This document shows positions 6,321-11,541 of a stretch of 11,541 bases of DNA, piece after piece (positions within the stretch are counted from its first letter, which is position 1; the number at the start of each line of letters is the position of its first letter). The notes beneath the pieces were generated by a model. That model saw only the letters and a program-made list of their open reading frames with translations. It was not told the origin of the DNA and did no database searches. The DNA is taken from assembly GCA_029557025.1 (NCBI GenBank), contig JAKPRU010000356.1, positions 1-11,541 of the forward strand, given 5' to 3'. Origin of the DNA: Candidatus Omnitrophota bacterium (GTDB lineage: Bacteria > Hinthialibacterota > Hinthialibacteria > Hinthialibacterales > JAKPRU01). Both the position numbers and the translations under genes were made by a program.

Positions 6321-6901
6321 ATCCGTTCGATTACACGGCTATTTTCGGAAGGACATGCCCTGTGGAGATTGAGATCGGTGTCGGGAAAGGCCGATTCCTA
6401 CTCGATGAGGCAGTTCGTCGGCCCGATACGGGCTTTTTGGGTATCGAACGAGTACGGAAATATCTTCGGATGACTCATCTCCGCCTGAACGAACTCGGCT
6501 GTGAAAACGTGCGCTTGATTTGCGAGGATGCAGGCTATGTCATTCGGCAATTAGTTGTAGACAACAGTATCGCCGCGTATCATGTCTACTTTCCTGATCC
6601 CTGGCCGAAACGGAAACATCACAAGCGACGGATAATCCAGCCGGATTTTGTTCGCCACCTGTACAGGACTCTTATACCGTCCGGTGTATTGCGAATCTGT
6701 ACCGATCATGAGCAATATGCGCATCATATTGATTTGGCGGTAAAAAGCCTTCCGGAATGGGAAGAAGTGCGAACCTGGAGCGAAATGGCCCGCACTGAGG
6801 AATCCTCTACCGCTACGCATTTCGAAGTCAAGTACAGCCGCGAAAAACGCATGGTCTACTGGACCGAATGCTGCTGCCCGAACGAAAAACCGATCCGTTG
6901 A
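6266..6901 (+). CDS. trmB: tRNA (guanine-N7-)-methyltransferase
   Basis: The enzyme methylates N7 of G46 in the variable loop of tRNAs using S-adenosylmethionine, in the cytoplasm. The 211-residue product shows the family's landmarks: the SAM-binding motif EIEIGVGKGRF (E34-F44), the acidic FLGIERVRKYLRM segment (57-69), a central E87-D88-A89, the signature YFPDPWPKRKHHKRR (108-122), and RICTDHEQYA further on. ATG 6266 gives an N-terminus of normal length for the family (NPFDYTAIFG precedes the SAM motif). It has no clear ribosome site and lies inside the upstream 61-codon frame, so translation may be coupled to that frame. An alternative start is ATG 6194, with AGGA six bases upstream; it would add 24 residues unlike the family. 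A short GC hairpin follows the stop. Confidence 0.93.
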   Translation: MFTTPIDETYLLTSNDLLNPFDYTAIFGRTCPVEIEIGVGKGRFLLDEAVRRPDTGFLGIERVRKYLRMTHLRLNELGCENVRLICEDAGYVIRQLVVDNSIAAYHVYFPDPWPKRKHHKRRIIQPDFVRHLYRTLIPSGVLRICTDHEQYAHHIDLAVKSLPEWEEVRTWSEMARTEESSTATHFEVKYSREKRMVYWTECCCPNEKPIR

Positions 6902-6905
6902 CATA

Positions 6906-6927
6906 GGGGCGGAGCATCTTGTCCCCG
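6906..6927. repeat. Short GC-rich hairpin, third member of a window repeat
   Basis: GGGG at 6906-6909 pairs with CCCC at 6923-6926, with GCATCTTGTCCCCGA as the right part. This resembles ATCCTGCCCCCGA at 3782-3792 and ATCCTGCCCCGA at 5194-5205. It lies five bases after the trmB stop and has no T-tract. Confidence 0.35.
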
Positions 6928-7154
6928 AAGCCGCGAACAGGCCGGGGGCGGATGAGGGATTTACTAATCGGAACAATAAATGACTTAATCAGAATGTGAA
7001 ACAGAACACGGTGGATCGTCGGCGTACTGCCGGCGGAGAGGACATGTAGCCGATGTGCGCGGCTACCTGTGGAGGACTACAAACAATTCGACATTGCCCA
7101 GAAGTTCTCTCACGCACTGTCGGTCCGTTACGCGGTGGAGTAAAGAACATTCTC
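6928..7154. other. Gap after trmB with two adjacent hairpins and a possible gene remnant
   Basis: The gap after trmB (252 bases including the hairpin listed separately) has no convincing gene. It contains a hairpin with arms 7018-7023 and 7029-7034 (six pairs, one G-T), and a second with arms 7046-7051 and 7061-7066 (GTAGCC/GGCTAC), extended by ACA (7042-7044) against TGT (7068-7070). A frame open from 7000 to TAA 7141-7143 ends protein-like (VEDYKQFDIAQKFSHALSV), with a CSRC just before it, but its only start would be GTG 7069. It may be a decayed gene end or an RNA element. I see no T-tract terminator here. Confidence 0.3.
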
Positions 7155-8744
7155 CTATCTGCTATTTAGAGTTGGGAGTGATAGCTTCGACTCGATGATC
7201 TCGGCGCGCATTCGGGCAATCCGGAATGAGTCGATGGCACGGTACAATCTCGCCGCAATCTCCAGTTTCTTCATTTCCTCCTCAACACGCGCTAGTTGAT
7301 AAAGGGCGTATGTCCGCCATCGTCCATGGGGATATTTCTGGATATAGATCGAAAGGCTTTTCTCGGCGTTGGCGGAGTTACCTGTTTCATAATGGCACTG
7401 CGCCATGAAATAGAGAATATCCTCGGCCGCGGAAGGAGAACAATTCTCCGAGGCCTTGAGATAGGCCTGTAATGCCTCGATCGGATGACCGAGCAACTGG
7501 AGAATCCGAGCATTCTGGTAGGTTAGCAGATTGGCATGAGCCTCTTCCCGTCTCTTCAGAAAAGCCGGGTCCCGATAGGAGACAAAAGAATGGAACGGAT
7601 AATCCCAGATTCCTGTCGGATTTGTGGCTGTACCGTCCTCAAGTGTAACCGACTCGGTAACCATTTGCTGGAGTCGGTCCGGATCGACATACACCGAAGG
7701 ATGAGGCGGCAAAATGCGGATATACGACTCCAGCAGTTGGAACCTCGGGAGAACCCCCTCGGCCTGACAAGTCGCACCGACTCCCGCATAGAGATATCTC
7801 TTGAATTGTTCTTTTAGAGGCACATTGTCAGGTTCCGCAAAGAGACGTTGCCGGATTGAGACCAGGGTCGCCGGCTCGCTTCTGTCTTCAAACATAACCA
7901 GGGACCCCTGGACGGTGTCGCACAGAAGCCACTGGTCCGATGCGCATACCTCGCACAGCGTATGGCTGGGTTGGACCGTTGTTTGGGTTGCGCTTGCGAT
8001 TTCCGGTTCTCCGAGCAGAACGACCGCCGAGTCCAGACCCGCCCGATCACACAAGAGAGAAAGCACCCACGCAGACCGATCACAGAGACCGAATCCGCGC
8101 AGCAAAACATCTACCGCTCCCACATTGATCACATCCGGTTCCCAAAAGGCAACATGAAGAAAAACCCACTCCAGAAGTTTTTCCACTTTCTCGCGGTCGG
8201 TGACGCACCCGGCAACAAGTCGATCTGCAATACATTGTAGAAAATGACAGCGACGGAGATATTGAGAATCCTCCGTGGTGAAAACCGCACTGTTGACAAC
8301 ATCCGGTTTCAAGTTCCATTCCGCCTGATAGCGCATCAGCATAGGACTGGCTGCGGGAAGAGGAACCCATTTTGCCGCTTGAGTGAGAAGCGATGCGGAT
8401 TTTTCATCCTGACCGATCCAGGCCATCAGAATGCCTCGAATAAACAGGTCATGAGATGTGTCTGTTGAAATCCTATCCAATGCATTCAAAGCCGCGTCAT
8501 ACTCGAGACCGTTTATGAGATGGTCGACATTTGCGTATTTTTTGGCATACAACGATTCATTAAATTCGGCCTTGATATCAACGTAAGTGCCTGAAAGCGC
8601 TTCGGTTTGCTTTTCGTTTCGCGCCCGACCCAAATAAACGAAAAACAGAAAGGCGATCATCGCACCTAAGCTGAGTAACGGCAGGAAGATATCTTTGCGA
8701 ATTTGCGGCGGGCGTGAAGAGGAATTGGATTCATCGGATGACAT
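7155..8744 (-). CDS. Membrane-anchored transglutaminase-like protein with C-terminal TPR repeats
   Basis: This 529-residue protein has a short cytoplasmic tail, one transmembrane segment (about residues 18-38) and a large domain likely in the periplasm. A transglutaminase-like core is suggested by a Cys-His-Asp triad in the expected order: C221 in GFGLCDRSAW, H261 in PSHTLCEV, and D276 in QWLLCDTVQG. Such domains act as cysteine proteases, amidases or cross-linking enzymes, so the reaction cannot be assigned. Helical repeats before the core (about 70-145) and TPR-like repeats near the C-terminus (AEDILYFMAQCHYETGNSA, then YPHGRWRTYALYQLARVEEE) suggest protein contacts. The start at 8744 is set by AGGAGG at 8755-8760. 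An open frame extends to 8987 but would overlap the divergent kinase start and promoter. The gene is divergent from the hybrid kinase and convergent with trmB. Confidence 0.82.
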   Translation of the reverse strand: MSSDESNSSSRPPQIRKDIFLPLLSLGAMIAFLFFVYLGRARNEKQTEALSGTYVDIKAEFNESLYAKKYANVDHLINGLEYDAALNALDRISTDTSHDLFIRGILMAWIGQDEKSASLLTQAAKWVPLPAASPMLMRYQAEWNLKPDVVNSAVFTTEDSQYLRRCHFLQCIADRLVAGCVTDREKVEKLLEWVFLHVAFWEPDVINVGAVDVLLRGFGLCDRSAWVLSLLCDRAGLDSAVVLLGEPEIASATQTTVQPSHTLCEVCASDQWLLCDTVQGSLVMFEDRSEPATLVSIRQRLFAEPDNVPLKEQFKRYLYAGVGATCQAEGVLPRFQLLESYIRILPPHPSVYVDPDRLQQMVTESVTLEDGTATNPTGIWDYPFHSFVSYRDPAFLKRREEAHANLLTYQNARILQLLGHPIEALQAYLKASENCSPSAAEDILYFMAQCHYETGNSANAEKSLSIYIQKYPHGRWRTYALYQLARVEEEMKKLEIAARLYRAIDSFRIARMRAEIIESKLSLPTLNSR

Positions 8745-8960
8745 GGGATGCGCGCCTCCTGATTCATAATATGAGATTTGGATGGCCTTTAGAAGAGATC
8801 CGTTCGGGGCGCAGTTGTAGACATTAAACGGGCGTTTAGGCACAAGCAGAACAGGTTGAAAAAAGCGATCGAATAGAACTTTGTTGACAAATCCCTTTGA
8901 CGCAAGGACTTGTGGACGGTATAATAGAAGGAAACGTAACAGGACCGGGATTACTGAGCT
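8745..8960. promoter_or_regulatory. Divergent promoter region between the transglutaminase-like gene and the hybrid kinase
   Basis: This 216-base gap drives two diverging genes. On the plus side there is a near-consensus promoter (listed separately). On the minus side a TATTAT hexamer (plus coordinates about 8766-8771) lies just upstream of the AGGAGG site of the 8744 start, but I find no good -35 partner. A TTGACA at 8884-8889 is too far from the plus-strand -10 to be used with it. Confidence 0.4.
8897..8925 (+). promoter_or_regulatory. Near-consensus sigma-70 promoter for the hybrid kinase
   Basis: TTGACG (8897-8902), a 17-base spacer and a perfect TATAAT (8920-8925) place the transcript start near 8932, about 29 bases before GTG 8961. 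This is the best promoter in the window. Confidence 0.82.
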
Positions 8961-10619
8961 GTGCCTCATCCGACATATTTGCACCATTTGGAGGAGCTCA
9001 AGAGAGCCATCACCTCAGGGGATGGAGACAAGGCTATCGCCGCTGCCATCGGGTTGGAGCAAGTCGCGAAACAATACCGAACTCTCCTGGAACAAGCCAA
9101 CGATGCCATTCTGATTCTGGAACCGGAATCGGGCCGGATACTGGACTGGAACTCGAGGGCTGAAACCCTTCTTGTTTACAATGCCGGGAGTTTAGCGAAC
9201 ATGAGCCTGTGGGATTTATTTCCCGAGAGCGAATTACCCACCCAGCGTCAGGAATTCGAGAGAAATCAAGTTGAGAGAAATGTCATAACCTCTGAGATAT
9301 CAATTATTTGCGGCGATGGGACCCGTCGGTTTGTGGACAGTTCCTCATCGTTGATCCGATTCGGAGACCGGAGTGTGGTTCAGGCGATATTGAGGGATGT
9401 CTCGGAACGTGTGCGCCTGAAAAAGGAAGCCGAGGAATACGCCGAGGAGTTGGAGAACAGGAACAAGGAGTTGGCACGGTCGCAGAGACTGAAATCGGAG
9501 TTCCTTGCCTCCATGTCGTACGACTTATTGACCCCTGTGGAGGCGATCCAGGGCCACTGTGGGATTCTGCTGGATGATGAGCTTCACGATGCGTTGACCC
9601 CATTAGAGCGTAAAGAGATTTTGCGCAAGATGGAGAAGAACGCGTCACAGTTGAAATCGTTGATTGCCCGATTGCTGGAGCTGTCCCGTCTGGAAGCGGG
9701 GGCGGTCGCCGCGCTGAATGAGGATGTGGATCTGGTTTCCCTGGTGCATGAGGAATTTGAGCCATATCGCAATGTACTGGCGGCAAGGGGATTGGGGGGC
9801 GATGTTCTTTCGGAGAACAGGTGTATTATCTGCCGGACGGACCCGGTGAAGTTGGGCAACATTGTTCGGCTGTTGCTTGGGAATGCCGCCAGGTTTACGG
9901 AGCGGGGTGAAGTCACGATTTCTGTGAGGGCAGATGGAGGCACAGCGGTTTTGTCGGTGCGGGATACGGGGATCGGGATGGCGCATGAATATCTTGAAGA
10001 CATTTTCGGGATATTTCGGACTCATGAGAGATCGTTCACCCGTCGGGACTTGGGACCGGCCCTGGGACTGTCACTGGTCAAAAAATTTTCGGATCTTTTA
10101 GGTGGACAGATCGAGATTGAAACGGAGATGGGGCGCGGGACTGTGTTCACGCTTCGTCTGCCCGGCACGGTTCTTCGTGTGCAGCCGTTTGCGGAGGAAT
10201 CCGGTTCATCCGGCAAGAACGGCATCCGCGACGCATTGGTGGTGGACGATGACCGATACACGGTGGAGATGCTGAGCGAGTTTCTGGAGTGTGTTGCCCA
10301 TTGTCGAGTTCGGAAAGCCTATTCGGGTGTGGATGCTCAATTGCGCCTTACGGAACAGCGTCCCGACTTTCTGTTTGTCGACCTGATGCTTCCCCAGATT
10401 AATGGGGAGCGACTTCTCCATTACTGTGAGAGGATGTGGGGAGAGAACGCGGTCACGAAAATTGTGGTTACCGGCAAGATTCTGACTTCCGAGGAGCGGT
10501 CCCGCCTGTTGGAACGTGCTGCTGCTGTGATCGACAAGCGTAACCTTCGGACGGATGTTCTTCGCAATCTCCTCTCCTCTGTTTTGGACCTGGATCATAG
10601 CGCTGTGCCCGCGCATTAG
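8961..10619 (+). CDS. PAS hybrid histidine kinase-like protein with Tyr in place of the phospho-accepting His
   Basis: The 552-residue soluble protein has, in order, a short helical N-terminus, a PAS domain (about 40-150: YRTLLEQANDAILILEPESG, later ILRDVSERVRLKKE), a coiled linker (150-180), a HisKA dimerisation domain (about 175-245), a HATPase domain (about 290-402) and a receiver domain (about 424-545). The H-box reads FLASMSYDLLTP where FLA-x-MSHE/DLRTP is usual: Y187 (codon TAC at 9519) replaces His and L190 replaces Arg. ATP-binding motifs are mostly kept: N308 in GNAARF, D335-T-G-I-G339, and a G2 box GPALGL (365-370) with one Gly changed. The receiver has D429-D431, phospho-acceptor D474, T504 and K526. 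It may bind ATP and act through its receiver, but should not autophosphorylate in the usual way. There is no transmembrane segment. GTG 8961 is the start most consistent with the promoter; its ribosome site (AGGA 8941-8944) is poorly placed. Confidence 0.92.
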   Translation: MPHPTYLHHLEELKRAITSGDGDKAIAAAIGLEQVAKQYRTLLEQANDAILILEPESGRILDWNSRAETLLVYNAGSLANMSLWDLFPESELPTQRQEFERNQVERNVITSEISIICGDGTRRFVDSSSSLIRFGDRSVVQAILRDVSERVRLKKEAEEYAEELENRNKELARSQRLKSEFLASMSYDLLTPVEAIQGHCGILLDDELHDALTPLERKEILRKMEKNASQLKSLIARLLELSRLEAGAVAALNEDVDLVSLVHEEFEPYRNVLAARGLGGDVLSENRCIICRTDPVKLGNIVRLLLGNAARFTERGEVTISVRADGGTAVLSVRDTGIGMAHEYLEDIFGIFRTHERSFTRRDLGPALGLSLVKKFSDLLGGQIEIETEMGRGTVFTLRLPGTVLRVQPFAEESGSSGKNGIRDALVVDDDRYTVEMLSEFLECVAHCRVRKAYSGVDAQLRLTEQRPDFLFVDLMLPQINGERLLHYCERMWGENAVTKIVVTGKILTSEERSRLLERAAAVIDKRNLRTDVLRNLLSSVLDLDHSAVPAH

Positions 10620-10910
10620 GCGGAAGGGTGGGGATAGAATCCAAAATTTAAAAACCAGAAAAAAAGTCAGAAATCAAGAGTCAAATGGAGATGGGAGTAG
10701 GGGGCGAGGAGCGATCAGGCAGCCGGGCGTGGGTGTGTCACTTTGTCACAGATCCGTAAATCCATGATGACAGTAGCGTTGTGTTTCGGGACCCGGACAG
10801 GATTGAAGTTTGTATCATTTATGCGGTATCTATTTATCTGATTATATTGATATTATGTTTATTGTCCCGTAACCATTCCATCTAAAGGTGGGTCATTCTA
10901 ATCGAGGGGA

Positions 10911-10960
10911 TTTCTCCGGTTTGTGCGATTTGGCTTGAAACGTGCTTTGACCGGGAGAAA
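10911..10960. repeat. Long inverted repeat overlapping the htrA promoter
   Basis: TTTCTCCGGT (10911-10920) is the complement of ACCGGGAGAAA (10950-10960) apart from one extra G, giving ten pairs with a bulge and a 29-base interval. The right arm covers the last three bases of the -35 hexamer (10947-10952) and runs into the spacer, so a protein bound here would affect transcription of the protease gene. Confidence 0.5.
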
Positions 10961-10974
10961 CAGGCATTTATACA
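10947..10974 (+). promoter_or_regulatory. Candidate sigma-70 promoter of the HtrA-type gene
   Basis: TTGACC (10947-10952), a 16-base spacer and TATACA (10969-10974) give a transcript start near 10981 and a leader of about 107 bases. I saw no convincing extracytoplasmic-sigma type element, though that class cannot be excluded by eye. Confidence 0.5.
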
Positions 10975-11037
10975 GGGTGTTGTTTGGTATTCTGTTTACG
11001 AGAAGCGTACCGAAAGGTTGGGGTCAATCGTTAGGAG

Positions 11038-11056
11038 CCTGGGCCGACACCCCAGG
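11038..11056 (+). promoter_or_regulatory. Leader hairpin in the 5' untranslated region of the HtrA-type gene
   Basis: CCTGGG (11038-11043) pairs with CCCAGG (11051-11056) around a seven-base loop, 17 bases before the AGGAGG site. It is too small to hide the ribosome site by itself but could affect translation or stability. Confidence 0.35.
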
Positions 11057-11087
11057 AGTGCCGATATTTCATCAGGAGGTTCTTCCC

Positions 11088-11541
11088 ATGAAAGCATCAC
11101 AAAGTCCACTGACAATGGGCCGTCTTTTGCGCGTCACGGTGATTGTTGCTGTGATCTCGTTGTTCTGTGTTTCCATTTCGGATATGGCGGGAGCGCGTTC
11201 GGCGCAGGCGCTGAAAGAAATGAGCCAGGCGTTCTCGAACGCGGCAAAGAAGGTGACTCCTTGTGTGGTACATATTCGCACAAGTAAGACAGTCACCGCC
11301 ACAGAGAGCTTTACGTTTGAGGATTTCCCGCTGGATTCTCCGTTTGCGCCGTTTTTCGAGCAATTCCTGAATCCCAGAGAGCGGGGGGACAGTCGGAAAG
11401 ATGGCCGGAAACAGGATAGCGAACCGGGCGAAGTGCCTTATGGGATGGGTTCCGGGCTTGTTGTGACTTCCGACGGGTACATTCTCACAAACAACCATGT
11501 TGTGGATGGAGCCGAAGGGATTGAGGTCCGGCTGAGAGTCG
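11088..11541 (+). CDS. htrA: S1C family periplasmic serine protease, HtrA/DegP-like (3' end outside window)
   Basis: HtrA/DegP proteases degrade or refold damaged envelope proteins in the periplasm. The first 151 codons are present and the frame runs off the right edge. A basic start and hydrophobic segment (about 13-30) followed by AGARSAQA suggest a signal peptide cut near residue 41. The mature start (FSNAAKKVTPCVVHIRTSK) has the P-x-VV-x-I pattern of the family. A loop rich in Phe, Pro and Asp (FPLDSPFAPFFEQFLNP) is typical of the DegP/DegQ LA-loop region. Then come G-M-G-S-G-L-V-V (119-126) and TSDGYILTNNHVVDGA with catalytic His137. The catalytic Asp, Ser and PDZ domains lie beyond the window. 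AGGAGG at 11074-11079, eight bases before ATG 11088, fixes the start. The closeness of the upstream sensor kinase is suggestive, but the gene has its own promoter. Confidence 0.95.
   Translation, partial: MKASQSPLTMGRLLRVTVIVAVISLFCVSISDMAGARSAQALKEMSQAFSNAAKKVTPCVVHIRTSKTVTATESFTFEDFPLDSPFAPFFEQFLNPRERGDSRKDGRKQDSEPGEVPYGMGSGLVVTSDGYILTNNHVVDGAEGIEVRLRV

Larger units (their letters stand above)
10620..11087. other. 468-base non-coding gap before the HtrA-type gene
   Basis: I find no gene on either strand. An A-rich stretch follows the kinase stop (about 10640-10690), and no T-tract terminator is visible. An imperfect dyad lies at 10734-10750 (TGTG-x-CA-xxx-TG-x-CACA), and an AT-rich stretch at about 10810-10862. 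The right half holds a long inverted repeat, a promoter and a leader hairpin, listed separately. Confidence 0.5.

Noticed and set aside
8884..8889. Perfect TTGACA hexamer upstream of the kinase promoter
   Set aside because: Spacing to the TATAAT at 8920 is 30 bases; TTGACG at 8897 with a 17-base spacer is the functional partner.
8745..8987. N-terminal extension of the transglutaminase-like gene to 8987
   Set aside because: It would overlap the kinase promoter and start, while ATG 8744 has a full AGGAGG site followed by a natural tail-plus-membrane-helix start.
1..11541. CRISPR array, tRNA/rRNA gene, insertion sequence or phage attachment site
   Set aside because: I saw no regularly spaced direct repeats, cloverleaf with conserved T-loop, transposase motifs or terminal inverted repeats with target duplications anywhere in the window.

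Overview
This window looks like chromosomal DNA from a Gram-negative-type bacterium of roughly balanced to slightly GC-rich composition. That view rests on AGGAGG-type ribosome binding sites, sigma-70-like promoters, a periplasmic HtrA-type protease with a signal peptide, and a binding-protein-dependent sugar transporter whose binding domain is tethered to the membrane. I cannot name the lineage. The mix of unusual fusions and orphan genes suggests a poorly sampled phylum, but that is inference.

Left part (1-3795, plus strand): the C-terminal end of a multi-spanning membrane protein of glycosyltransferase-39/ArnT-like type is followed after one base by an unusual single-polypeptide fusion of a family-1 sugar-binding protein and a MalF/UgpA-type permease. 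After one more base comes a MalG/UgpE-type permease. No ATPase subunit is present, so the transporter must borrow one encoded elsewhere. A short GC-rich hairpin separates this operon from a convergent coiled-coil orphan gene (3796-4875, minus), which has its own promoter at 4978-5006.

Middle part (5030-7154): a zinc-ribbon-like reading frame with two CxxC motifs is interrupted by an in-frame TGA. It overlaps a 69-codon orphan gene that has a very good ribosome binding site and ends at a textbook intrinsic terminator (5458-5502). Next come a small two-helix membrane protein and a 61-codon open frame whose start resembles the N-terminus of epoxyqueuosine reductase (QueG). The tRNA (guanine-N7)-methyltransferase gene trmB follows, and its start lies inside that 61-codon frame. 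The gap after trmB (6902-7154) holds hairpins and a possible gene remnant.

Right part (7155-11541): a membrane-anchored transglutaminase-like/TPR protein on the minus strand is divergent from a PAS-HisKA-HATPase-REC hybrid sensor kinase, which has a near-consensus promoter. The kinase has Tyr where the phospho-accepting His should be, but its ATP-binding and receiver residues are largely intact. After a 468-base regulatory gap with a promoter overlapped by a long inverted repeat, an S1C (HtrA/DegP) protease begins and runs off the window. The kinase, the transglutaminase-like protein and the protease could share an envelope role, but only their proximity suggests this.

No tRNA or rRNA gene, CRISPR array or insertion sequence was recognised. 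The strongest candidates for something new are the binding-protein/permease fusion, the His-to-Tyr hybrid kinase, the TGA-interrupted zinc ribbon with its small partner gene, and a short GC-hairpin repeat seen three times.
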